Source of the DNA: Gangjinia marincola
Lineage (GTDB): Bacteria > Bacteroidota > Bacteroidia > Flavobacteriales > Flavobacteriaceae
Assembly (NCBI RefSeq): GCF_039523415.1
Contig: NZ_BAAAFG010000015.1
Location: 124,001-188,000 of the forward strand
DNA: 64,000 bases
Direction: 5' to 3'
Position 1 is the first letter of the stretch. Every line of letters begins with the position of its first letter. A program made the position numbers and the translations under genes. Below the pieces are notes generated by a model. It searched no databases. It was not told the DNA's origin and worked only from the letters and a program-made list of their open reading frames with translations. Positions 8,629 to 16,664 of this stretch are shown here, piece after piece.

Positions 8629-9924
8629 ATGACCAACAATTTTATCGAAGAAATCACCTGGCGCGGAATGTTACATGACATTATGCCGGGTACCGCAGAG
8701 CAACTACAAAAAGAACAAACTGCGGGCTACATAGGGTTTGATCCCACCAGTGATTCGCTGCACATTGGCAGCTTGGTTCAAATCATTTTATTGATGCATT
8801 TACAACGTGCAGGTCATCGACCCATTGCTTTGGTAGGAGGAGCTACGGGGATGATTGGTGATCCCAGCGGTAAATCAGCAGAACGTAATTTACTGGATGA
8901 AGAAACACTGGCGAAAAATGTTGCCGGACTCAAAAACATACTTTCAAAATTCCTCGACTTTGATAGTAAGGATAATAATGCGGCTATTCTAGTCAATAAT
9001 TATGACTGGATGAAGGACTTTACGCTCATTGACTTCGCCCGCGATATAGGCAAGCACCTCACGGTGAATTATATGATGGCGAAGGATTCTGTCAAAAAAC
9101 GATTGGGATCAGAAAGCCAGGAAGGAATGAGCTTTACCGAGTTTACCTATCAGCTTTTTCAGGGTTATGATTTTTTATACCTCTATGAGAACTTTGATTG
9201 CAAGCTACAACTTGGCGGTAGCGATCAGTGGGGAAATATCACTACGGGTACAGAATTAGTGCGCCGAAAGACAGGTGGAAAAGCCTATGCAGCAACCACA
9301 CCGCTCATTACAAAAGCAGACGGAACTAAATTTGGAAAGACCGAAGGTGGGAATATTTGGCTTGACGCCGAAAAAACCTCACCCTATAAATTCTATCAGT
9401 ATTGGTTAAATGCCAGTGATGAAGATGCTGAAAATTTTATCAAGATATTTACGTTTTTGTCTAAAGCTGAAATAGAGTCTTCAATTGAACAACATAAAGA
9501 AGCTCCGCACCAACGTTTACTTCAAAAAACCATCGCGCAAGAAGTTACGACCATGGTGCATAGCAAAGAGGAATTAGAAAAGGCCGAAGCTGCCTCACAA
9601 ATTCTGTTTGGCAAATCCACGGCGGAAGATTTGAAACAGCTGGATGAAACCACCTTTTTAGATGTGTTTGAAGGGGTGCCTCAAGCTGAAGTCTCGCGTA
9701 CTGAAGTTGAAGAAGGTATGGACATGATAGCGGCACTGGCTGAAAAAACAGGTTTTTTAAAATCAAATGGTGAAGCCCGACGTGCGTTAAAGGAAAACAG
9801 CATCTCTGTTAACCGAGAAAAAGTAACCGAAGATTTTACCATTACGGCTGAAGATCTGATCAACGATAAGTTTGTCTTACTGCAACGGGGGAAAAAGAAT
9901 TACTTTGTGTTGGTGGTGAGGTAG
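8629..9924 (+). CDS. tyrS: Tyrosyl-tRNA synthetase
   Basis: A 431-residue class I aminoacyl-tRNA synthetase from ATG 8629 (MTNNFIEEITWRG). The HIGH-type motif is DSLHIGSL (about residue 45) and the KMSKS equivalent is KFGKTEGG, as in bacterial TyrRS. GGSDQWGN binds tyrosine. The C-terminus is an S4-like RNA-binding domain with SNGEARRALKENSISVN. It attaches tyrosine to tRNA-Tyr in the cytoplasm. Length is normal, with no insertions, unlike the neighbouring leuS. Confidence 0.97.
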   Translation: MTNNFIEEITWRGMLHDIMPGTAEQLQKEQTAGYIGFDPTSDSLHIGSLVQIILLMHLQRAGHRPIALVGGATGMIGDPSGKSAERNLLDEETLAKNVAGLKNILSKFLDFDSKDNNAAILVNNYDWMKDFTLIDFARDIGKHLTVNYMMAKDSVKKRLGSESQEGMSFTEFTYQLFQGYDFLYLYENFDCKLQLGGSDQWGNITTGTELVRRKTGGKAYAATTPLITKADGTKFGKTEGGNIWLDAEKTSPYKFYQYWLNASDEDAENFIKIFTFLSKAEIESSIEQHKEAPHQRLLQKTIAQEVTTMVHSKEELEKAEAASQILFGKSTAEDLKQLDETTFLDVFEGVPQAEVSRTEVEEGMDMIAALAEKTGFLKSNGEARRALKENSISVNREKVTEDFTITAEDLINDKFVLLQRGKKNYFVLVVR

Positions 9925-10273
9925 GTAGTAGTGATTAAGTGGTAGGTGGTAGGTGGTTGAAGTATATCCAGCAAGGCATCCTCTTACAAAACAAAAGTCC
10001 TTTTAAATTTCCTGTAGAAAGACCTGTGCTAAGCTGCGTCGAAGTAGGAAAAGATTTGCTTGCAAATCAGGGGTGTATTATCGTCATGCAGACGACTGTT
10101 GTTTGTAACTGTCATGCCTGCGCAGGTTTGACAACCGGAAGACTTTAAAACCTTTCTTCAATTGAGTAAGATTCATGCTTTGCGCCTCCGCTAGCCTATT
10201 TTGCCGTCCATATGCCGCTGAATCTTTAACGTAGGCGCAAGTAGCTACGGCGGCATATGGGCGCGGGAATTCG
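9925..10273. other. Gene-free stretch with repeat-like sequence between tyrS and leuS
   Basis: 349 bases between the convergent 3' ends of tyrS and leuS. No credible gene. It begins with iterated GTAGGTG units (9943-9957), contains a small palindrome CGTC/GACG near 10083-10095, and holds a long-armed inverted repeat at 10208-10260. GC content looks higher than the neighbours. It resembles decayed interspersed repeats more than a terminator. Confidence 0.6.
10208..10260. repeat. Inverted repeat, 10-bp perfect arms
   Basis: CCATATGCCG at 10208-10217 is the exact reverse complement of CGGCATATGG at 10251-10260. A further C-G pair extends the stem inward, leaving a loop of about 31 bases. It lies just after the leuS stop on the minus strand. 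It may form a hairpin in either transcript, but no T run follows, so it is not a standard terminator. Confidence 0.6.
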
Positions 10274-13200
10274 TTACCCCACGATATTCACAATCTTACC
10301 AGGTACAACAATCACCTTTTTAGGTGTGCGCCCATTGAGAAACTGCTGAGTTTTTTCATCTGCCATTACCATTTCTTCAATTTGATCCTTGGATAAATCT
10401 AGTGATAAATCCATGGTGAATTTCATCTTCCCGTTAAATGAAATGGGGTAGGTTTTGGTGCTTTCAATTAAATGCTTCTCTTCAAATACCGGGAATGGCT
10501 GGGTGGAAATTCCTTGATAATCTGCAGGTAAGTCAGCTAAATCGACTCCTCGTAATCTCGCCCAAAGTTCTTCGGCAATGTGAGGCGCATAAGGAGAAAT
10601 TAAAATCGCCAATGGTTCTAAAATTTCTCTGTTGTTACATTTTTGTGCCGTTAATTCATTCACACAAATCATAAACGTAGACACAGAGGTATTAAAGCTG
10701 AAATTATCAATGTCTTCTTTGACCTTTTTGATGGTTTTGTGCAGGGTCTTCAATTCCTCCCCTAACCCCTCCGAAGGAGGGGAATCAGTCACGTAAAATG
10801 ATCCATCCGGACCCGTGTGGTATAGTTTCCAGAGTTTTTTGATAAAGCCGTATACGCCAGAAATCCCGGCAGTATTCCAAGGCTTGGCCTGCTCCAGCGG
10901 ACCTAAAAACATCTCGTATAATCGTAATGTATCTGCGCCGTACGCTGCGCAGATATCATCGGGATTAACTACATTGTATTTGGACTTGGACATTTTTTCG
11001 ACTTCGCGGTGAACAAAAAATTCTTTTGTCTCAGCAATTAATCTTATATCATTCTTAATCCATCTCTCAAATGATTTTCCATCCAATCGGTTTTTGCTAT
11101 CAACATAGTCGATTGGAACAGGAATTTTATAAATTTTTCTCAATTGATCAGGAGCAAGTACGACTATCTTGTTTTTGAAGCCTTTTTGAGAGTATTCATT
11201 ATGAATATCTAAAATCAGCGTGTTCAAAAGTTCTTTTCGCCGTTCGTTAAACGATAACTCTTCCTCTGTCTTGGGATGTTGGATAACAGGTTTTCTTAAA
11301 AAAACCATTAACTCTTTAGATACATAGACATTTTTTATTATGCCCCCGTATTTTTTTTTAAGAGAACTAACAAACTGTCTTTCTTCTTCACTAATATTTT
11401 TACTGATATCATGATCAAAATCTATCGAAAATCCTCCAATAGAATATGTATAAGCACTTTCCCCCAAAATCATCCCCTGATTAATTAGCTTTTTAAAGGG
11501 TTCTTCGACCGGTGCAAAGCCGCGGTCTTTTAAGAATTTGGTCCAAAAACGACTGTACAGCAAATGTCCAGTCCCGTGTTCGCTACCCCCAATGTATAGA
11601 TCTACATTTTCCCAGTACTTCAAAGCTTCCGCAGAAGCGAATTCGGCATCATTATGCGCATCCATGTATCGAAAAAAATACCAGCTACTCCCCGCCCATC
11701 CCGGCATCGTATTTAATTCTAAAGGAAAAATTGTCTTATGATCAATCTTGTCATTCGCGACAACTTTATTGTTCGTAGTGTCCCACGCCCACACATCGGC
11801 ACGACCTAGGGGTGGTTCACCTTCTTCTGTGGGGAGGTATTTTTCTACTTCGGGTAAGGTGATAGGCAAATGTTGCTGTTCAATCATTTGTGGCATCCCA
11901 TCTACATAATACACCGGGAAGGGTTCTCCCCAGTAGCGTTGACGGCTAAACACGGTATCACGTAATCGATAATTGATTTTACCATACCCCTGACCAATTT
12001 CTTCTAAGGCATCAATAGCTTTTTGAGTCGCTTCCTTGACATCCAGGTCATTTAAAAAATCGCTGTTTGCGATGTAGGTGTTGTGCTTTTCGGCATGCGC
12101 TTCTTCGCTAATGTCTACACCTTTAAAGATGTTTTTAATGGGAATATCAAAGTGCTTAGCAAAATCATAGTCACGTTGATCTCCGCAAGGTACCGCCATC
12201 ACCGCACCTGTGCCATAGCCTGCCAAAACATAATCACCTATCCAAATGGGAACCGGTTCTTTGGTAAATGGATGCTCTGCATAAGCCCCGGTAAAAACTC
12301 CGGTAATCGACTTTACATCTGCCATACGCTCACGCTCACTGCGTTTTGCGGTAGCTTGAACATAGGCCTCTACTGCCTCCTTTTGCTCCAGCGTGGTAAT
12401 TTTAGCTACCAACTCATGTTCTGGGGCAAGCGTCATAAAGGTGACGCCAAAAATCGTATCAGGACGAGTGGTGAAAACGGCAATTGAATCCCCTCCTAAA
12501 TCCTCCCCTAAGGGAAGGACTTCTGAATCTGGTAACTGTTTAAGCTCTTGTGATATTTTTGAAACTACTCCATCAATGTTGCCAATAACCTCTTCATTCT
12601 TGAAGCGAATAACCTTATATCCTAAGCCACTCAAAATTTCAGTTCTTGAAGCGTCTTCCTCTATTTGCTGATCATGTATTGGGCCATCAACTTCTATAAT
12701 CAACTTTTTTGAAAGACATACAAAATCAGGAATGAAATCATCGATAAGATGTTGCCTTCTAAATTTAACACCTAACTGCTTACTTTTGAGTTGATCCCAC
12801 AAAATACTTTCGGCGGGAGTAGGACTTTTTCTCATCTCCTTAGCCTTTTCAAGCAGCATTGAGGAATTATTTCCCCCTGTTAAATATCCTGCTCCTGAGG
12901 CTCCCCTTTCTTTGGAAGGGGTTGGGGGTAGGACTCTAAACTCGACTGTAGCTCCCTTACTTTTTCCGATCCAGTTTTCTTGGGTGTCTTTTAAGGGCTG
13001 CGGCCAATCAATATCGTTCAATCCGTCCAACAGTCGTTGCGCATAAGCGGTGATGCGCATGCTCCATTGGGTCATTTTTTTACGAACAACAGGATGACCA
13101 CCACGTTCTGAAACTCCGTTTACAATCTCATCATTCGCCAATACGGTACCTAAAGCCGGGCACCAGTTTACTTCAGTTTCCGCTAAATATGTTAGTCGAT

Positions 13201-13807
13201 ATTGAAGAAGAATTTCCTGTTGTTGTTTGTGGGTAAAATTATTCCAATCTTCGGCCGAGAAAGAGGCTCCATCCTCATCGCAAACCGCTTCTATGTGCAG
13301 ATTACCTTCCGCAGAAAACTGCGCGATTAGCGTGTCAATGTGTTCGGCTTTATCTGATTTTTTGTTATACCAGCTGTTGAATAATTCAGTAAAAATCCAT
13401 TGCGTCCATTTGTAATACAATGGGTCACTGGTGCGTACCTCTCTGCCCCAATCAAAGGAAAATCCAATGTTATCTAATTGTTCACGATAACGCTTAATGT
13501 TGGTTTTGGTGGTTACGGCTGGATGTTGCCCGGTCTGGATGGCATATTGCTCTGCCGGCAATCCAAACGAATCGTATCCTTGTGGGTGGAGTACATTAAA
13601 TCCTTCATGGCGTTTATAGCGGGCATAAATATCACTGGCAATATATCCCAACGGGTGACCCACGTGTAAGCCTGCACCAGAAGGATAGGGAAACATATCA
13701 AGCACATAATATTTGGGCTTTTTTGACTCCTGACTGGCGTGAAACGTACCGCGCTCTTGCCAAAATTTTTGCCAACGCTTTTCTACCTCTTGATGCTGAT
13801 ATTTCAT
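10274..13807 (-). CDS. leuS: Leucyl-tRNA synthetase with in-frame DUF559 nuclease insertion
   Basis: A 1177-residue LeuRS, far longer than the usual 820-950. It charges tRNA-Leu. Core elements are all present: PYPSGAGLHVGH (HIGH motif, about 40-51), the CP1 editing domain with TTRPDTIFG (446-454) and GTGAVMAVP (532-540), QRYWGEPFP, and EKMSKSKYN (937-945). Three additions are visible. Residues 294-439 hold a DUF559 endonuclease-like domain in a loop before TTRPDT. Residues 790-932 are an enlarged version of the Bacteroidota insertion before KMSKS. Residues 1009-1018 come from a palindromic repeat. The frame is open throughout and all catalytic motifs are intact, so it should encode a working enzyme. 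Confidence 0.95.
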   Translation of the reverse strand: MKYQHQEVEKRWQKFWQERGTFHASQESKKPKYYVLDMFPYPSGAGLHVGHPLGYIASDIYARYKRHEGFNVLHPQGYDSFGLPAEQYAIQTGQHPAVTTKTNIKRYREQLDNIGFSFDWGREVRTSDPLYYKWTQWIFTELFNSWYNKKSDKAEHIDTLIAQFSAEGNLHIEAVCDEDGASFSAEDWNNFTHKQQQEILLQYRLTYLAETEVNWCPALGTVLANDEIVNGVSERGGHPVVRKKMTQWSMRITAYAQRLLDGLNDIDWPQPLKDTQENWIGKSKGATVEFRVLPPTPSKERGASGAGYLTGGNNSSMLLEKAKEMRKSPTPAESILWDQLKSKQLGVKFRRQHLIDDFIPDFVCLSKKLIIEVDGPIHDQQIEEDASRTEILSGLGYKVIRFKNEEVIGNIDGVVSKISQELKQLPDSEVLPLGEDLGGDSIAVFTTRPDTIFGVTFMTLAPEHELVAKITTLEQKEAVEAYVQATAKRSERERMADVKSITGVFTGAYAEHPFTKEPVPIWIGDYVLAGYGTGAVMAVPCGDQRDYDFAKHFDIPIKNIFKGVDISEEAHAEKHNTYIANSDFLNDLDVKEATQKAIDALEEIGQGYGKINYRLRDTVFSRQRYWGEPFPVYYVDGMPQMIEQQHLPITLPEVEKYLPTEEGEPPLGRADVWAWDTTNNKVVANDKIDHKTIFPLELNTMPGWAGSSWYFFRYMDAHNDAEFASAEALKYWENVDLYIGGSEHGTGHLLYSRFWTKFLKDRGFAPVEEPFKKLINQGMILGESAYTYSIGGFSIDFDHDISKNISEEERQFVSSLKKKYGGIIKNVYVSKELMVFLRKPVIQHPKTEEELSFNERRKELLNTLILDIHNEYSQKGFKNKIVVLAPDQLRKIYKIPVPIDYVDSKNRLDGKSFERWIKNDIRLIAETKEFFVHREVEKMSKSKYNVVNPDDICAAYGADTLRLYEMFLGPLEQAKPWNTAGISGVYGFIKKLWKLYHTGPDGSFYVTDSPPSEGLGEELKTLHKTIKKVKEDIDNFSFNTSVSTFMICVNELTAQKCNNREILEPLAILISPYAPHIAEELWARLRGVDLADLPADYQGISTQPFPVFEEKHLIESTKTYPISFNGKMKFTMDLSLDLSKDQIEEMVMADEKTQQFLNGRTPKKVIVVPGKIVNIVG
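10756..10783 (-). repeat. Solo GC-rich palindromic repeat inserted in frame in leuS
   Basis: A 7-bp perfect stem CCCCTCC/GGAGGGG with a 3-base GAA loop (10766-10782) plus flanking CCTCCCCTAA. It is translated within leuS as PPSEGLGEE (about residues 1010-1018), at the junction between the catalytic core and the anticodon-binding helical domain. Sequence and palindromic form resemble the repeats bordering the DUF559 insertion at 12490-12520 and 12901-12934. Confidence 0.8.
12490..12934 (-). mobile_element. DUF559 (COG2852-type) nuclease element inside leuS
   Basis: About 445 bases, in frame in leuS. Residues 313-422 (about 12542-12871) read as a DUF559 / very-short-patch-repair-like domain: PTPAESILWDQLKSKQLGVKFRRQ, then IPDFVCLSKKLIIEVDGPIH, a PD-(D/E)xK-type site, then LGYKVIRFKNEEV. 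Repeats border both sides: 12901-12934 (CCCCTTCC/GAAAGGGG-type palindrome, translated PPTPSKERGA) and 12490-12520 (translated LPLGEDLGGD). In coding orientation both begin GTCCT(A/T)CCC. No Cys/Ser splice junctions are present, so it is not an intein. The domain is AT-rich compared with its GC-rich borders. That it is or was mobile is inferred. Confidence 0.8.
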
Positions 13808-13835
13808 GGGATGTACTTTATGCCTAAAATAAGCG

Positions 13836-13843
13836 CAAAAGTA
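13836..13843 (-). promoter_or_regulatory. Putative -7 box of leuS promoter
   Basis: On the minus strand this reads TACTTTTG, an exact TAnnTTTG match, 28 bases upstream of the leuS ATG at 13807. The divergent ftsX gene starts at 13944. Confidence 0.55.
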
Positions 13844-13943
13844 AGGCTATTGCAGGAAACTATAAAAGTTAAGGCAACTTTGTTTCCTATTGTGCGTTGT
13901 ATCATTAACTTTAGTATTTTTACGCCAAATCTGAGACATTTAT

Positions 13944-14822
13944 ATGAGTTCATCATTTGAACGATATCAAAAACGCCGGTTGATTTCTTCGTATTTTTCG
14001 GTTATTATAAGTATAGCGTTGGTGCTTTTTTTATTGGGGCTCTTAGGCTTATTAGTACTAAATACAAAAAAGGTTGCCGATCATTTTAAAGAACAAATCG
14101 CTCTTACGATATTTTTAAAGGATTCCGCGAAAGAAGTCGAAGTAACTCAACTTCAAAAAAGTCTGGCGATGGCAGAGTACACTAAAAGTACTTCCTATGT
14201 TTCTAAAGAAACTGCCGCGAAAGAACACAGTGAAGAAATAGGCGAGGACTTTATGGAGTTTTTAGGGTATAATCCCCTTCAAAATTCGATTGATGTCTAT
14301 TTTAATGCCGATTATGTCTCCCCTGTTAAGGTTGCCGAAATTTCAAGAGATCTTCAAAAGCGCGAATTTATTGACGAAGTCTCTTACGACAAGCCCTTAA
14401 TCTCAATGCTGAATGAAAATGTAAAAAAGGTGAGTTTTTGGGTTCTGGTCATTAGCGGGATTTTCTTATTTATTGCCGTACTGCTCATTAATAGTTCGAT
14501 ACGACTTTCGGTGTATTCTAAACGTTTTATCATTAAAACCATGCAAATGGTAGGAGCCACCAAGCGTTTTATTCGCAGACCTTTTATCTGGAAAAGCGTT
14601 CGCTTGGGGATCATTGGAGCTTTATTATCTATTGGTGGTGTAGCTGCGGTATTGTATTACCTCAACGAAAATTTTCCGGAACTTGAATTGCTTAGTGACC
14701 AGCTTTTACTTGCAGCACTATTTGCAGCAATACTTTTGCTTGGAATTTTTATCACCTGGATCAGCACCTTTTTTGCTACCCAGCGCTTCTTAAATTTAAA
14801 AACTGACGAATTATACTACTAG
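13944..14822 (+). CDS. ftsX: Cell division protein FtsX
   Basis: A 292-residue ABC-permease-like protein. It has one N-terminal membrane helix (about 17-39), a periplasmic ECD (about 45-160) and three C-terminal helices with the FtsX signature INSSIRLSVYSKR followed by MQMVGATKRFIRRPF. With FtsE it controls peptidoglycan hydrolases at the division site. ftsE is not in the window, as is usual in this phylum. First gene of a tightly packed plus-strand operon (next gene 2 bases on). A weaker promoter-like TAACTTTA with TTG 23 bases upstream lies at 13880-13913. Confidence 0.93.
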   Translation: MSSSFERYQKRRLISSYFSVIISIALVLFLLGLLGLLVLNTKKVADHFKEQIALTIFLKDSAKEVEVTQLQKSLAMAEYTKSTSYVSKETAAKEHSEEIGEDFMEFLGYNPLQNSIDVYFNADYVSPVKVAEISRDLQKREFIDEVSYDKPLISMLNENVKKVSFWVLVISGIFLFIAVLLINSSIRLSVYSKRFIIKTMQMVGATKRFIRRPFIWKSVRLGIIGALLSIGGVAAVLYYLNENFPELELLSDQLLLAALFAAILLLGIFITWISTFFATQRFLNLKTDELYY

Positions 14823-14824
14823 AC

Positions 14825-15130
14825 ATGTCTAAAAAAAGTAGAAAATACCGTAAAAATAACCTCACTGAAACACCCGTAAAAGCGAAACCGCCGAAAGAAA
14901 CGCAGCACATACCCGAATTTATTTTTGGTAGAAAAAACTATCTCTTTATGCTGATTGGGATTGGCGTGATTGCCTTAGGGTTTATTTTTATGGCAGGTGG
15001 TGGGAGCGACGATCCAAATGTCTTCAATCCAGAAATTTACAGTTTTAGACGTATTCGCTTGGCTCCTACTCTGGTTTTGATAGGCTTTGGGATTGAGGTG
15101 TACGCTATATTACTAAATCCAGATAAATAA
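14825..15130 (+). CDS. DUF3098 domain-containing membrane protein
   Basis: A 101-residue protein. It has a basic N-terminal tail (MSKKSRKYRKNN), then PEFIFGRKNYLFMLIGIGVI, the start of the DUF3098 core, with two membrane helices and the linker NPEIYSFRRIRLAP between them. Length and position between ftsX and uppP match the Bacteroidota family. Function unknown, but the constant linkage suggests an envelope role. Its stop overlaps the uppP start by one base. Confidence 0.9.
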   Translation: MSKKSRKYRKNNLTETPVKAKPPKETQHIPEFIFGRKNYLFMLIGIGVIALGFIFMAGGGSDDPNVFNPEIYSFRRIRLAPTLVLIGFGIEVYAILLNPDK

Positions 15131-15927
15131 TGAGCACCTGGGATGCTCTGCTCCTTGGGATCATTCAGGGTTTAACAGAATTTCTTCCGGTATCCTCCAG
15201 CGGTCATCTTGAATTAGGAAAGGCTATCGTGGGTGATCAAAGTTTGCCTAAAGAATCTCTTCTTTTTACTGTAATCCTGCATGCGGCCACGGCATTGAGC
15301 ACTATTGTGGTGTATCGCAAAGACATCTACGACATTGTAAAAGGCTTATTTTCTTTTCAATGGAATGAGCAGACTAAATTTTCAGCTAAAATTATCTTAT
15401 CCATGATCCCGGCTGCCACAGTAGGTGTGATGTTTGAAGCTGAAATGGAAGCACTTTTTGCTGGCAATATTGTATTAGTTGGTTTTATGCTGATCCTCAC
15501 CTCGCTATTACTATGGTTAGCGGGCAAAGCCAAAGCAACCAATAAAAATGTAAGTTTCCCTAATGCATTTGTGATAGGAGTAGCACAAGCAATCGCTATT
15601 TTACCGGGAGTTTCACGTAGTGGTGCCACCATATCAACGTCTGTCTTATTGGGAAATGATAAGAGTAAGGCAGCCCGTTTCTCCTTTTTGATGGTAGTCC
15701 CGCTGATTTTAGGGAAAATAGCAAAGGATATTGGCAGTGGTGAGGTTATGGATTCGTCCATCGCCACCTCAAATTTAATTATTGGCTTTATCGCGGCGTT
15801 TTTGGCAGGTTTAATCGCATGTACATGGATGATTTCGCTGGTGCGGAAAAGTAAACTCGGCTATTTTGCTGTCTATTGTTTTGTTGTAGGAGTACTTGCG
15901 ATAGGCATGGCTTATTTTAATTCATGA
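15130..15927 (+). CDS. uppP: Undecaprenyl-diphosphatase
   Basis: A 265-residue integral membrane phosphatase (BacA/UppP family) with about eight hydrophobic segments. Motif 1 is QGLTEFLPVSSSGHLEL (about 13-29) and motif 2 is PGVSRSGATIS (about 160). It dephosphorylates undecaprenyl pyrophosphate, recycling the lipid carrier for peptidoglycan and glycans, and gives bacitracin resistance when abundant. Its stop overlaps the truB ATG (ATGA), so translation is coupled. Confidence 0.96.
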   Translation: MSTWDALLLGIIQGLTEFLPVSSSGHLELGKAIVGDQSLPKESLLFTVILHAATALSTIVVYRKDIYDIVKGLFSFQWNEQTKFSAKIILSMIPAATVGVMFEAEMEALFAGNIVLVGFMLILTSLLLWLAGKAKATNKNVSFPNAFVIGVAQAIAILPGVSRSGATISTSVLLGNDKSKAARFSFLMVVPLILGKIAKDIGSGEVMDSSIATSNLIIGFIAAFLAGLIACTWMISLVRKSKLGYFAVYCFVVGVLAIGMAYFNS

Positions 15928-16664
15928 CGTATCCTATGAGCGATTTATCTCAACACAAGTTTACGGCGGAAGATTTTAAAGAGGGACAAGTTCTTTTATT
16001 TGATAAGCCTTTGGAGTGGACCTCTTTTCAATTAGTGAATAAAGTGCGTTGGCTTATACGCTCTCATTGCAATATCAAAAAGATCAAAGTGGGTCACGCC
16101 GGCACCTTAGATCCATTGGCGACGGGTTTGCTGATTATTTGTACGGGTAAATTCACAAAGCGTATAGAAGAATTTATGGGACAAGAAAAACGATACACAG
16201 GTACATTTTCCTTAGGCGCCACTACACCCTCTTATGATTTGGAGACCGCCGTGGATAAAACCTATCCTATTGATCAAATTACCGATACCCAGATTGAAAA
16301 AGCTACGGAGGATTTTACAGGAGATATTGATCAATATCCGCCGGTGTTTTCTGCTTTAAAAAAGGATGGGAAACGTTTATATGAATACGCCCGTAATCAA
16401 GAAGAAGTAGAAATTCCCAGCAGGCGTGTTAACATTTCTTATTTCAAGATCACTAAAGTTGCTATGCCAGAGGTTGAATTCGAGGTAGCTTGCAGCAAAG
16501 GAACCTATATAAGAAGTCTGGCGCATGATTTTGGTAAGGCCTTACAAAGCGGAGCACATCTTTCTAGCCTAAGACGAACAAAAATCGGTACTTTTGAGGT
16601 AGAAAATGCGTTTGATATAGAAGCCTTTATACAAACCTTACCGCCAAAGAAAGATCTTTCATGA
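15924..16664 (+). CDS. truB: tRNA pseudouridine(55) synthase
   Basis: A 246-residue TruB. It makes pseudouridine at position 55 in the T loop of tRNAs. The catalytic motif is GHAGTLDPLATGLL (about 51-64, with the nucleophilic Asp). GKFTKRIEEFMGQEKRY and CSKGTYIRSLAHDFG are also typical. Two starts are possible, ATG 15924 and ATG 15936 (MSDLSQHKF); the first gives the ATGA overlap with uppP. Followed immediately (ATGATG) by a TonB-like gene. Confidence 0.95.
   Translation: MTYPMSDLSQHKFTAEDFKEGQVLLFDKPLEWTSFQLVNKVRWLIRSHCNIKKIKVGHAGTLDPLATGLLIICTGKFTKRIEEFMGQEKRYTGTFSLGATTPSYDLETAVDKTYPIDQITDTQIEKATEDFTGDIDQYPPVFSALKKDGKRLYEYARNQEEVEIPSRRVNISYFKITKVAMPEVEFEVACSKGTYIRSLAHDFGKALQSGAHLSSLRRTKIGTFEVENAFDIEAFIQTLPPKKDLS

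Noticed and set aside
9939..10148. A 69-residue open frame after tyrS
   Set aside because: It has no signal, domain or protein-like composition and runs through iterated GTAGGTG and palindromic repeats, so it is chance.
12490..12934. An intein in leuS
   Set aside because: There are no Cys/Ser/Thr +1 and His-Asn end residues, the domain is a DUF559-type nuclease, and the borders are palindromic DNA repeats.
10274..13807. leuS as two genes or a pseudogene
   Set aside because: The frame is uninterrupted and all catalytic and editing motifs are intact on both sides of each insertion.
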